From Sphingomonadaceae bacterium OTU29LAMAA1 (lineage in GTDB: Bacteria > Pseudomonadota > Alphaproteobacteria > Sphingomonadales > Sphingomonadaceae), in NCBI GenBank assembly GCA_024072375.1, contig CP099617.1, forward strand, positions 415,001 to 479,000: 64,000 nt of DNA, in the 5' to 3' direction. The first letter of the stretch is position 1; every line of letters starts with the position of its first letter. A program made the position numbers and the translations under genes. The notes beneath the pieces are model-generated. The model did no database searches. It was not told where the DNA came from and saw nothing but the letters and a program-made list of their open reading frames with translations. Positions 52,595 through 60,699 of this stretch are shown here, piece after piece.

Positions 52595-52852
52595 TCAGTT
52601 TGCGGTGGGCTCTCGAAAGAACTTCATGCCGACATGATGGAGAACGCCGTTGACGAACTCACCGTCGGCTTCAAAGCCTGTGTCATCCCAATAGTTGATG
52701 TGCGAACCCTCGACCTCATAACGGCCTTGGTAAGCGCTCGCCTTGTTGCCTCTGGCTTCGTCGTACCGGCCGTTCGGGAGAAGTTCCTGACGGATATAGC
52801 CATCCGCCGTGACCCACATTCCAACAACCGTGTCAGGTGGCGTCGATGCCAT
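52595..52852 (-). CDS. Atu4866-like small protein
   Basis: 85 residues from ATG 52852, behind GGAGA. VVGMWVTADGYIRQELLPNG, then RYDEARG, YQGRYEVEGSHINYWDDTGF and EADGEFVNGVLHHVGMKFF match the small Atu4866-type beta-fold family known from Agrobacterium structural work. Function is unknown; such genes often lie beside LysR regulators and oxidoreductases, as here. Confidence 0.85.
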   Translation of the reverse strand: MASTPPDTVVGMWVTADGYIRQELLPNGRYDEARGNKASAYQGRYEVEGSHINYWDDTGFEADGEFVNGVLHHVGMKFFREPTAN

Positions 52853-52923
52853 TGATTGTCTCCGCATTGACTGTGCGGAGGTTCAATTAGCGAGCCGCCA
52901 GCGACACTTCCAATATATCAGCT

Positions 52924-52949
52924 ATCAAACTTGATACGTTTGATGTATC
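52924..52949. promoter_or_regulatory. LysR-type operator in the divergent promoter region
   Basis: ATCAAAC at 52924-52930 and GTTTGAT at 52938-52944 are exact inverted repeats 7 bases apart, and GATAC/GTATC (52933-52937, 52945-52949) forms a second overlapping pair. The spacing fits T-N11-A type LysR sites. It is 8-9 bases upstream of the lysR start and between it and the divergent small gene. Confidence 0.6.
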
Positions 52950-52957
52950 GGATGACT

Positions 52958-53863
52958 ATGGACCTTCGTCACCTTCGGTACTTCTTGGCAGTTGCCGAGG
53001 AACTGAATTTTCGCCGCGCGGCGGAGCGCCTGAACATGGCGCAGCCTCCCCTGAGTTCGCAGATTCATGACCTGGAGAGGGAGATGGGGGTATCGCTGTT
53101 TCGGCGAGTCCCCAAGGGCGCGGAGCTGACGGAGGCGGGAATAGCGTTTCTGGCCGAAGTGCCCGCTGTGTTTGAACAGGTCGAGCGCGCAGTGGGAATG
53201 GCGCAGCGTGGCGGCCGTGGTGAAGTTGGTCGGCTCCGGGTCGGCTACACCGGCTCAACGACCTTTAACGAAGTTGTACCGGAGTCGCTTCGTAAGTTCC
53301 GACGGGCCTACCCAGACGTCGAGCTCGCACTTGACGAGCTGAACAGTAGCTTCCTGCTCGACAGGCTGCTTCATCAACGGCTCGACGCAGCGTTTATCCG
53401 GCCTGGCAAAGAGCCGCCCGCTAATGTTAATATTCTATCGCTCCCATCAGAAAGTATGATGGTCGCGGTGTCTAGCGAGCACCGGCTTGCAGGGCGCTAT
53501 GCCGTGGAACTTCGGGAACTCGAAGGTGAGCCTATGGTCCTATTCTCTCGAGCGCTTGGATCGGCCTTTTACGACGAGATCATCGAGAGCTGTCGGGAAG
53601 CCGGTTTCGAGCCCAGGGTCGAACAGGTCGCTCCCCAAATACCATCCATCTCAAACCTCGTAGCTGCCGAGATCGGCGTTTCGATTGTTCCAGAACGAGT
53701 GGCCGCTGCGGCTGTGACGGGAGTGTCCTATCTACCGATTAAGGGGATCGCTCCGGTCGCTCGTATTGCTTTGGCCACGCGGATCGACGACCGCAGCGTC
53801 ATCACGAAGAATTTCAGAGCGCTTGTGCAGCATGCCTCGAGGCAATCTCGAAATCAGAGTTAG
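52958..53863 (+). CDS. LysR-family transcriptional regulator
   Basis: 301 residues from ATG 52958 (another ATG is 6 bases upstream). N-terminal HTH: LRHLRYFLAVAEELNFRRAA, ERLNMAQPPLSSQIHDLERE, then MGVSLFRRVPKGAELTEAG. The effector domain follows, with LRVGYTGSTTFNEVVPESLR and a C-terminal region ending RIDDRSVITKNFRALVQHA. It probably activates the divergent aldehyde dehydrogenase/Atu4866 unit through the palindrome in the intergenic region. Confidence 0.92.
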   Translation: MDLRHLRYFLAVAEELNFRRAAERLNMAQPPLSSQIHDLEREMGVSLFRRVPKGAELTEAGIAFLAEVPAVFEQVERAVGMAQRGGRGEVGRLRVGYTGSTTFNEVVPESLRKFRRAYPDVELALDELNSSFLLDRLLHQRLDAAFIRPGKEPPANVNILSLPSESMMVAVSSEHRLAGRYAVELRELEGEPMVLFSRALGSAFYDEIIESCREAGFEPRVEQVAPQIPSISNLVAAEIGVSIVPERVAAAAVTGVSYLPIKGIAPVARIALATRIDDRSVITKNFRALVQHASRQSRNQS

Positions 53864-54145
53864 GCTCGATGGGATCAGTTTAATGCAACTCAGCACAAAC
53901 CTTCTCTCTTGAAACGGTAGGTAGATTGATCGCGACACGCGCATCCGGGCCCAAACTCAGGCTGTGATGAGTACCTTCTGCTGCCGCCTTTCAATTGAGC
54001 GCGAAGGCGAGTCGCCGGTCGTGGCCTATTAGCCCTTCGTTCCAACGCGAGCTCCCCGCCCAAAAGCTAATTGACTAACTACCAACCAGTAGGTAGGCAG
54101 CGATAGGTTTGCTGTAGCGGCCGCGGGCCGACTGATGGAGCGTTT
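53864..54145. other. Intergenic region before mipA
   Basis: 282 bases between the lysR stop and the MipA/OmpV gene. The operator-like site at 54079-54096 lies in it. No ORF with family features and no repeat was recognised. Confidence 0.5.
54079..54096. promoter_or_regulatory. TetR operator-like palindrome, site 3
   Basis: CTACCAACCAGTAGGTAG, 16 of 18 matches to the palindrome. It starts 67 bases before ATG 54146, within the expected promoter, suggesting TetR repression of the MipA/OmpV gene. Confidence 0.65.
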
Positions 54146-54961
54146 ATGAAAGCTGGTGATTTCGTCCACATATGGAGCTCGGCATCCGTCGCCGTCGGAA
54201 TTCTTGCCTTGCCGGCTCCCGCTCTTGCCCAAGTGCAGACGGCTGTGTCGATGGCGACTGAAACACCCGACGATGCGAGCAGGCGCAATCACGTCGTCAT
54301 CGGGATAGGAGCTGCGGCGGTACCGGTGCTGCAAGGTTCCAAGGACTATCGTGTCCTCCCCGTACCTGCGATTGACGTGCAGCAGGGATGGTTATTTGCC
54401 AATCTTCGCAACGGCATCGGTGTCGTCCCGATTGAGATGCAGCATCTAACGATTGGGGCTGGGGCAGTTTACCTGCAGGGCTACCGTCGGCGCGACGTGC
54501 CGATAGGCGTCGACAGGCTTTCCGATGGCGTGGGCGTTCGTCTGTTCGGGGCAATACGATCAGGTGGGTTCCTCGGCAATCTGGGTGTAACCAAGGGGCT
54601 CGCGGGACAGACCAAGGGTGTGTTGGTAGATGCGAGCGTCAGCTATCCGGTTCCGATCACGCCGCGCCTGAGCTTGACGCCGACGCTGGGCACCACATGG
54701 GCGAATGCCAAGTACAACGACCGATATTTCGGCATCAATGATCGCGAAGCGCTGGCATCGGGGCTAGCGCGTTTTTCGGCCGGTGCCGGCTTCAAGGACG
54801 TTTCGGAGACGCTTACCGCGAGCTACCGTCTGACCGATCGCATTGGTCTGAGCGTCACGGGCGGCGCCACCACGCTGCTGGGCGATGCGGCGGATAGCCC
54901 GCTAGTACGGCGCCGGACGACGCCTACGGGTCTGCTATCCTTATCCTATAGCCTCAGATAA
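54146..54961 (+). CDS. MipA/OmpV family outer-membrane protein
   Basis: 271 residues. The signal peptide (IWSSASVAVGILALPAPALA) is followed by a linker and HHVVIGIGAAAVPVLQGSKD-like start (NHVVIGIGAAAVPVLQGSKD), YRVLPVPAIDVQQGWLFANL and repeated strands ending LSVTGGATTLLGDAADSPLV and LLSLSYSLR. This matches the MipA/OmpV beta-barrel family. Members are outer-membrane proteins tied to murein machinery or osmotic/antibiotic adaptation; no specific role can be given. Confidence 0.87.
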   Translation: MKAGDFVHIWSSASVAVGILALPAPALAQVQTAVSMATETPDDASRRNHVVIGIGAAAVPVLQGSKDYRVLPVPAIDVQQGWLFANLRNGIGVVPIEMQHLTIGAGAVYLQGYRRRDVPIGVDRLSDGVGVRLFGAIRSGGFLGNLGVTKGLAGQTKGVLVDASVSYPVPITPRLSLTPTLGTTWANAKYNDRYFGINDREALASGLARFSAGAGFKDVSETLTASYRLTDRIGLSVTGGATTLLGDAADSPLVRRRTTPTGLLSLSYSLR

Positions 54962-55063
54962 GCAGCAATGGCATCGGGCTGGCGCTTGCGCAGGCCCGCG
55001 GAGCACGTCGGCTTCAAGAAGAACTGGGGGAGTGATCCTCTGCTCCGCTGAAACATTGCCGGA

Positions 55064-56227
55064 TCACTCCCGCAACGCCGCCACGGCCGCGATGATCATC
55101 CTGTCGAAGTCGAGTGACAGCAGGTCGAGCTGATTGATGACGACGCCACCAATCCGCCCTACGCCACTGCGCTGCCGGTTCACCGAAACGTCGGTGCCGC
55201 GCACTGGCGCGCCGGCCAGTTCGAAGTCGAGCGTCGGCAAGGTAAGCGATTTTACGTGCAGGATACCGCCCGCTCCTCCGAGGCGCCCAGATCGCTCGGA
55301 CGCGGATGCGACCTGGGACACGCCGAGCTCTTTGAAGCCGGCTTCCGACAGCTCGACCGCGTTGGATCCGGTATCGAGCTGCGCAGGGCGCTGGACGGAG
55401 CCTAGCGTGACCGGCGCGCCTATGCTCCCACCGGCCCAGTACATCGGGAAGGACTTTGCAACGCGCGCGGTCGCGGGAGCACAAGCATTCGCTCCCAGGC
55501 AAAGGGTCGATCCACGGTCCAGCCAGGCGACCTGGCGAAATGCGGCGAGTACCGGCAGACCGAGGATCCCCGGCATGACACTACCGTCCGGAAGGCGGAG
55601 CATGGCATCGGGAAGGACAAGGACTGGGACATGTCGTACTCGAGCAGACCCGATGGAAAGCGTGTCGATGACGCCCAATCGGCCAGCAACTTGGATCGGT
55701 GTGGACGTGGCGATCGTCGCGCTTCCTTCCACCATGCGCACGCTCAGTTTGGTGGCGGTGCTCTCTGGGACCGTCGTTAACTCGGCGCCTGTGTCGACGA
55801 TCCAAGACGACGTCGCGTCCCCCGTGGCGACCTCTACCGTAAGGAGTCCGACGGTGTTTCGTGCTATTGGGACGGTTGCCGAGCCCGTCGTCGTCGATTT
55901 CGGTTCGTGTCGGAAGGCGTTGGCAATGGCGGCGTCGTCGGACGCGCCCGTGATCGTTGCGAGGCGCCCGCAGGCTGCTGCCCATCGCGCCCCTTCGGCG
56001 AGCACGCCGTAGCCGGCGCATAGACGCTGCGCGAGCATGACGCGTTCCGCCTCCGGAGCTTCGGGATGGCGATTGAGCCACGTCTCTATGGCCATATGCT
56101 GCTGCAGGCCGCCTCGTTCCGCATCGAACGCCAACGCCAACGCCTCGGCTCCAGGACGGGGCTGATACGGGTCGGGTGGTGGGAGCGGGACAACCTGCGA
56201 CGCGAGGAGAAGGGAGAATATTATCAT
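55064..56227 (-). CDS. Retropepsin-like aspartic protease with two DTG motifs
   Basis: 387 residues with a short signal-like N-terminus (MIIFSLLLASQVVPLP). Two protease-type segments occur: SWIVDTGAELTTVPESTATK (DTG 145-147) and PAQLDTGSNAVELSEAGFKE (DTG 285-287). Each is followed downstream by a hydrophobic glycine turn (MPGILGLPVLAAF; IGGVVINQLDLLSLDF), as in retropepsins. Bacterial retropepsins usually have one half and dimerise, so this looks like a single-chain pair of halves. Probably periplasmic. It follows the FlgD gene on the same strand by 153 bases. Confidence 0.75.
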   Translation of the reverse strand: MIIFSLLLASQVVPLPPPDPYQPRPGAEALALAFDAERGGLQQHMAIETWLNRHPEAPEAERVMLAQRLCAGYGVLAEGARWAAACGRLATITGASDDAAIANAFRHEPKSTTTGSATVPIARNTVGLLTVEVATGDATSSWIVDTGAELTTVPESTATKLSVRMVEGSATIATSTPIQVAGRLGVIDTLSIGSARVRHVPVLVLPDAMLRLPDGSVMPGILGLPVLAAFRQVAWLDRGSTLCLGANACAPATARVAKSFPMYWAGGSIGAPVTLGSVQRPAQLDTGSNAVELSEAGFKELGVSQVASASERSGRLGGAGGILHVKSLTLPTLDFELAGAPVRGTDVSVNRQRSGVGRIGGVVINQLDLLSLDFDRMIIAAVAALRE

Positions 56228-56380
56228 TTATGTTCAGGCGATCGACAGGAGGTTTGGATCTTGCCAAGCCGGAGAAATAGCTCAACGACGCACAAGCTGG
56301 CGAAACGGCTGGCGCTGCTGCAGGCGATGCGAACGGCGATCTCTTTCAACCGCAACAACGACGGTGGATCGCTTGGCTTG

Positions 56381-56998
56381 TCATCCCAGCGCAAGCACAG
56401 CTCCAGGCGCGAAGTGGCCAACCGGCGTTTCCACCGCCTGATCGCCCGCGCCGGGTCGTGTAGCACCGGTGATCGGAAGCCAGAGAGCAATCGCAATCGG
56501 CTTCGCTGCGGAAGAGGCGACGACGGTCACCGGCATGCCGTCTCTGTCCGAAGTGTCCCAGGAGAAGGATTGGCCCGCTGCTACCGGAGCCGGAACGTGC
56601 AGCGTTTCGAGAAGCTGGCCGTCGGAACCGAAAAAGCTGACATCGACATCGGCGTCGCTCGCCGTTCGAATTTGACCCGCATAGGAACCAGTCTTCATCG
56701 CTACTGCCGTTCCTGTTTCCACCAACGCGGTTCGCCCGACCCAGCTGCCAACGTCGATTCCGCCGCTGCGATTTGCGAGTTGCTGCAGCGTAGCGCTGAT
56801 ATCCTGTAGCGTTGAAAGCTGAGCCAACCCTGCAAGTTCGCCGACCGACTTCGTCGGATCCTGCGGCACAAAGGGATCCTGATACTTGAATTGCGCAAGC
56901 AGCAGCTGAAGAAAGTCAGGGGTCGTAACTTGCGATACACTCGCTGTCGAAGCGTTCGCTTTACTGGAAGGCGTCGTAACGCCGATGCCGTCGACCAT
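56381..56998 (-). CDS. flgD: FlgD-like flagellar hook-assembly protein (orphan)
   Basis: 205 residues. The N-terminal FlgD signature is TTPDFLQLLLAQFKYQDPFV then PQDPTKSVGELAGLAQLSTL. The C-terminal part contains the FlgD tudor/Fn3 pattern SYAGQIRTASDADVDVSFFG, LLETLHVPAPVAAGQSFSWD and GMPVTVVASSA. FlgD caps the hook while subunits are added. No other flagellar gene is visible, so it is displaced or duplicated. An operator-like palindrome stands 28 bases before its start. Confidence 0.8.
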   Translation of the reverse strand: MVDGIGVTTPSSKANASTASVSQVTTPDFLQLLLAQFKYQDPFVPQDPTKSVGELAGLAQLSTLQDISATLQQLANRSGGIDVGSWVGRTALVETGTAVAMKTGSYAGQIRTASDADVDVSFFGSDGQLLETLHVPAPVAAGQSFSWDTSDRDGMPVTVVASSAAKPIAIALWLPITGATRPGAGDQAVETPVGHFAPGAVLALG

Positions 56999-57025
56999 GA
57001 TCAGACCTCGTTCTATCAGTCCTAA

Positions 57026-57043
57026 CTACCTTCTGGATGGTAG
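57026..57043. promoter_or_regulatory. TetR operator-like palindrome, site 4
   Basis: CTACCTTCTGGATGGTAG, 14 of 18 matches but still an imperfect palindrome (CTACC...GGTAG). It lies 28 bases upstream of the flgD-like gene on the minus strand. Confidence 0.5.
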
Positions 57044-57293
57044 GCTGTCAATTTAGATGGGGTGAGCGGAAGGGGGTTCGTTTCGGGCGACGGTGACGAG
57101 ACTCGGGGTTCGACATGTCCGGACTGATGACATGTGGATTGACGACGTTCCGATTGCCGATGTCAGAAGAAAGTTACGCTTATGAAACGACCTTCTTGAG
57201 CAGGAGCAGCTGGGCATGCTGGCTCGGACTGTGCACCCGGAGCGAACCAGCACCTTCAAGCAGTGAAGGCCTCGCCTTCGATCTTCGCCAACA
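57044..57293. other. Intergenic region with nothing recognised
   Basis: 250 bases between the operator of the flgD-like gene and the end of the flavoprotein gene. Contains a few short ORFs with no family features and no repeat. Confidence 0.4.
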
Positions 57294-58697
57294 TCATCGG
57301 CCAGGATCGGTGACGGCTGGCGTCCGCGACGGTACCAGATCTTGAATGACCGTAGGTATGAGCTCGGAGACGGTCGGGTGTATCGGCACCGCCCAACGCA
57401 GCGTGTCGATCGGTTGATCGGCGTTCATCATGTCGAGAATACCATGGATTGCCTCGTCGCCGGCCGTGCCGAGGATCGCCGCGCCGAGGATGCGGCGCGT
57501 GTCGGCATCGGCGACGATTTTCATGAAGCCTTGCGTCTCGCCTTTCTCCACGGCGCGGCCGACGCGCGTCATCGGTCGCTTGGCGTGGAGCAGCCTGCGC
57601 CCACTCGCTGCGGCCTCGGCATCGGTCATCCCTATGCGCCCGAGCGGCGGATCGATGTAGAGGGCGTAGCCCGGCAAGCGCTGGCTGACTCGGCGGTCCT
57701 CCCCGTCGAGGAGGTTGGCGGCAATGATCTCGAAGTCGTTGTAGGCGGTATGGGTGAAGGCGCCGCGCCCGTTGCAATCGCCCAGCGCGAAAACGCCTGA
57801 CACGCCCGTCTCCAAGCGATCATCGACCATGATGTAGCCGCGCGCATCGGTTTCAATCCCCGCCTGCTCCAGACCAAGATCGTCGGTGTTCGGCCGCCGG
57901 CCCGTGGCCATCAGCACATGCGTGGCGAGGATCGGCTCGGAAGCGGCGTTGCAGCTCATCTGCACGGCAATCTCGTCGCCTTGCGCCTCGAAGCCGATGC
58001 AGTCCGCGCCGGTCCGGACGGAAACGCCCTCGGTTTCCAGTATTTCGCGCACGGTGACGGACACGTCCAAGTCCTCCCGTCCGATGAGCCGATCCAGGCG
58101 TTCGACTATTGTCACCTGCGCGCCGAAGCGCCGGTACATTTGCGCGAACTCCAAGCCGATGTAGCTACCGCCGACGATCACGAGATGTCGCGGCAGTACG
58201 TCCAGCGCGACCATGTCAGTGTTGGTGAGGATGGGCACGTCGTTGATGCCCGGCATGTCGGGGATGACGGCGCGCCCCCCGACGTTGATGAAGATGCGCG
58301 GTGCGGTGATCTCCTCGCCGCCAACCTCGACTACCCGTGACGCCGTGAAACGCGCGTGTCCGCGGATCAGCTCGACGTTTTCCATGCCCGCGAGCCAGTT
58401 CTCGTTGCCGGTTCGCGAGTCGACGATGACCTTGTTTGCACGGGCCGCGACCGCCTCCATGTCGACGACGGGTGCCGATGGGACGGTGAAGCCGTAGTCG
58501 TCGCCACGCCTTGCAGTTCGAATGGCCTGCGCACTGGCGATAAGGGTCTTGGTGGGCTTGCACCCGGTGTTGACGCAGGTGCCGCCGACCAAGTGCCGTT
58601 CAATCAGGGCGACCGTCATGCCGACGTCGTTGAGCCGTCCGGCGAGCGACGGACCGGCCTGGCCGGCGCCGATAATAATCGCATCGAAGCTGCGCAT
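57294..58697 (-). CDS. FAD-dependent pyridine nucleotide-disulfide oxidoreductase (mercuric reductase/Lpd-like)
   Basis: 467 residues from ATG 58697. FAD motif FDAIIIGAGQAGPSLAGRLN, redox cysteines in GGTCVNTGCKPTKTLIAS (CxxxxC), NAD motif HLVIVGGSYIGLEFAQMYRR, second FAD site GVFALGDCNGRGAFTHTAYN, and the C-terminal dimer domain with the catalytic His in WAVPIHPTVSELIPTV. The C-terminus lacks the extra cysteine pair of mercuric reductases, so a soluble disulfide reductase of unknown partner is more likely. Beside ohr/osmC it fits an oxidative-stress role. Confidence 0.85.
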   Translation of the reverse strand: MRSFDAIIIGAGQAGPSLAGRLNDVGMTVALIERHLVGGTCVNTGCKPTKTLIASAQAIRTARRGDDYGFTVPSAPVVDMEAVAARANKVIVDSRTGNENWLAGMENVELIRGHARFTASRVVEVGGEEITAPRIFINVGGRAVIPDMPGINDVPILTNTDMVALDVLPRHLVIVGGSYIGLEFAQMYRRFGAQVTIVERLDRLIGREDLDVSVTVREILETEGVSVRTGADCIGFEAQGDEIAVQMSCNAASEPILATHVLMATGRRPNTDDLGLEQAGIETDARGYIMVDDRLETGVSGVFALGDCNGRGAFTHTAYNDFEIIAANLLDGEDRRVSQRLPGYALYIDPPLGRIGMTDAEAAASGRRLLHAKRPMTRVGRAVEKGETQGFMKIVADADTRRILGAAILGTAGDEAIHGILDMMNADQPIDTLRWAVPIHPTVSELIPTVIQDLVPSRTPAVTDPGR

Positions 58698-58767
58698 AAT
58701 GTTCAAGTCTTTCTAGCATTGGTTCGCCCGTGGCGGGTCGGGCCTGCGCGGCGCAGGCCCGACCCGG

Positions 58768-59193
58768 TCATGCGAGCGTCAGCCGGACGTCGACGTTGTT
58801 GCGGGTGGCGTTGGAATAAGGACAGACGCCGTGCGCAGCCTCCATCAAACGCTGCGCGTCCGCCTCGTTTAGGCCGGGCAGGCTCACTGACAGTTCAACC
58901 TCAAGACCGAAGCCGCCCTCCGACCGCATGCCGATCCCGACAGTTGCGGCAACGGAGGCGTCTTCCGGCAACCGGAGCTGGAGCTTCTTAGAAACCCCCT
59001 TGATCGCGCTAAGAAAGCAGGCCGAGTAACCTGCGGCGAACAGCTGCTCGGGATTGGTTCCCGCGCCACCTGCGCCACCCAACTCCTTAGGCGTGGAGAG
59101 CTTTAGCTCAATGCTTCCGTCCTCGGTGCGGGTGCGGCCCTCGCGGCCTCCGGTGGAGATGGCAGTGGTGCGGTATTTGACGTCGATGGACAT
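58768..59193 (-). CDS. ohr: Ohr/OsmC-family organic hydroperoxide resistance protein
   Basis: 141 residues from ATG 59193, with AGGAGC upstream. Ohr signature: VKYRTTAISTGGREGRTRTE, LGGAGGAGTNPEQLFAAGYS with the peroxidatic Cys in YSACFLSAIKGVSKKLQLRL, and the resolving Cys in EAAHGVCPYSNATRNNVDV. It reduces organic hydroperoxides using lipoylated protein partners. The neighbouring flavoprotein disulfide reductase (75 bases away, same strand) could supply the reducing equivalents. Confidence 0.92.
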   Translation of the reverse strand: MSIDVKYRTTAISTGGREGRTRTEDGSIELKLSTPKELGGAGGAGTNPEQLFAAGYSACFLSAIKGVSKKLQLRLPEDASVAATVGIGMRSEGGFGLEVELSVSLPGLNEADAQRLMEAAHGVCPYSNATRNNVDVRLTLA

Positions 59194-59277
59194 GATCAGG
59201 CTCCTAAAGAAGGTAGACGAACACGCTCGCCGCGCGGGCAAGTCCTATGGCGAGCGGGTTGAAGGGCGGTCCCAGCG

Positions 59278-59880
59278 TCAGGCGGCAGCGCTACGCGCAC
59301 CGCGGCGGGCGTCGCTCACCGTCAGCCACACCGCCGAAACGAGGAAGTAGAAGGCGCCGAACGCCGCATATGGTGCAATGTTGGCGATACCGACGGGCTC
59401 GGCGCCGGCCGCCATCTTCAGCATGAAGCCACCGGCCAGGATCGACTGCGCGCCGCTAAGCCCCATGGCCCATTGCGCGCCCGTCGTTCTCCAGCGGCCG
59501 ATTGCGGTCGCAAGCTGAAACAGCCCGGCGAAGGCGGCCCAAACGCCAAACACCTTGAGGACCGCGGCGTTGCTCTGGCCAAGTGCGACGACGACGGCAA
59601 TCGTGGTGACGATGCTGACAATGAAGTTCAAAAGCTGGCTCTTGTTGCGCCCAATGCCTCCGCTGCGGCTCGCATCAACGTAGTTCGCGATTGCGTCCCA
59701 TGCCGGATACGCCACGAGCATGACGGCAGCGAGCGGTGGCGTGTTCTTGGCCACGGCAAACGCCGCGACGACCCACACGGCGGAAAAAGCGAAGCGTGTG
59801 TAGTAGTAGCCCTTGAGCCATTGGCTCGTAGAGGGCTGCCTGAACATGGTGGACCGGTGATCGACAGTTTGGATTGACAT
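59278..59880 (-). CDS. Multi-pass membrane protein of unknown function (DUF308/HdeD-like)
   Basis: 200 residues with about six hydrophobic segments: TRFAFSAVWVVAAFAVAKNT, LAAVMLVAYPAWDAIANYVD, NFIVSIVTTIAVVVALGQSN, VLKVFGVWAAFAGLFQLATA, LSGAQSILAGGFMLKMAAGA and IAPYAAFGAFYFLVSAVWLT. The layout resembles HdeD/DUF308 proteins. An operator-like palindrome is 20 bases upstream of ATG 59880. No closer function can be named. Confidence 0.7.
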   Translation of the reverse strand: MSIQTVDHRSTMFRQPSTSQWLKGYYYTRFAFSAVWVVAAFAVAKNTPPLAAVMLVAYPAWDAIANYVDASRSGGIGRNKSQLLNFIVSIVTTIAVVVALGQSNAAVLKVFGVWAAFAGLFQLATAIGRWRTTGAQWAMGLSGAQSILAGGFMLKMAAGAEPVGIANIAPYAAFGAFYFLVSAVWLTVSDARRGARSAAA

Positions 59881-59899
59881 GGCATTTCTCCGTGACTTT

Positions 59900-59917
59900 C
59901 ACCCTACTAGTAGGTAG
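59900..59917. promoter_or_regulatory. TetR operator-like palindrome, site 5
   Basis: CACCCTACTAGTAGGTAG, 16 of 18 matches; CCTACTAGTAGG inside it is a perfect 12-bp palindrome. It lies 20 bases upstream of the membrane-protein gene. Confidence 0.7.
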
Positions 59918-60036
59918 GCTGATGGGAGTCAACAGGTCTGTGCCGTGCGGATTTCCGAACAATTTGCCTTTTTTTTTGAGAAAAAGGCAGCGTTGCTCCG
60001 CGTGCGATAGGCACTTCTCGATGAACAACCTATATC

Positions 60037-60054
60037 CTCCCTATTAGGAGGTAG
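60037..60054. promoter_or_regulatory. TetR operator-like palindrome, site 6
   Basis: CTCCCTATTAGGAGGTAGGC-type site; the 18-mer CTCCCTATTAGGAGGTAG has 15 of 18 matches. It ends 5 bases before ATG 60059, overlapping the ribosome binding region of this tetR, so the site also includes AGGAGG. Confidence 0.65.
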
Positions 60055-60058
60055 GCAG

Positions 60059-60637
60059 ATGACGGCGTTAAGTGGTACGGCGGAAAAGCTGGTCGTTGGC
60101 GCCAAGCAGCTGATCATGCTGGGTGGCTATAACGGGTTCAGCTATGCCGATCTTGCGGAGCGCTACAGCATCCGAAAGCCCAGCATCCATCATCATTTCC
60201 CCTCCAAGGTCGATCTGGTCGTCGCCGTAGTCGAGCGGGGACGTGCGGCGATCCGTACGCAGATCGCCGCTGCTCGGGAGACGACGCCTGTCGCGATGGA
60301 TCAGCTGCGCATGTACATTGAATATTGGGAGCGCTGCATCGTGGACCAGAGCGCTCCGTTCTGTCTGGCGGGTGTATTGGCGGCGGAGTTGCCTAGCCTG
60401 CCGCAGCAGATCGCCGTGTCGGTACGCGGGCATTTCACCGACTTGGCGGAGTGGCTGGAGGATGTGCTGGTGCTTGGCGTGGAGCAGGGTTCTATGCGGC
60501 TAGAGCAGTCGCCGCGGGCGGAGACCGAGAACTTCATGGCGGCGGTCTACGGCGCGATGCTTGTCGCCCGGGCGTTCGATGATCCGACGCGCTTCGCCGC
60601 CATTGTCGAGTCGCTGATCGAGCGCGTACGGGTCTAA
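60059..60637 (+). CDS. TetR-family repressor (paralogue of the one at 47339)
   Basis: 192 residues from ATG 60059 behind AGGAGG. HTH: GGYNGFSYADLAERYSIRKP then SIHHHFPSKVDLVVAVVERG. The ligand domain (RCIVDQSAPFCLAGVLAAEL, PSLPQQIAVSVRGHFTDLAE) parallels the second copy through its length. Nearly identical recognition helices imply a shared operator. It is followed by a perfect 18-bp hairpin. Confidence 0.92.
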   Translation: MTALSGTAEKLVVGAKQLIMLGGYNGFSYADLAERYSIRKPSIHHHFPSKVDLVVAVVERGRAAIRTQIAAARETTPVAMDQLRMYIEYWERCIVDQSAPFCLAGVLAAELPSLPQQIAVSVRGHFTDLAEWLEDVLVLGVEQGSMRLEQSPRAETENFMAAVYGAMLVARAFDDPTRFAAIVESLIERVRV

Positions 60638-60648
60638 GGTTTCAAATA

Positions 60649-60688
60649 CGCGGACGTCCCGCCGCTCGACAGCGGCGGGACGTCCGCG
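60649..60688. terminator. Perfect 18-bp inverted repeat between convergent genes
   Basis: A 18-base arm at 60649-60666 pairs exactly with 60671-60688 across a 4-base loop (CGAC). It lies between the tetR stop (60637) and the stop of the oppositely directed oxidoreductase gene (60700), as expected for a bidirectional terminator. No U-run follows, so termination would rely on the very stable stem. Confidence 0.75.
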
Positions 60689-60699
60689 ATGGAACGAAC

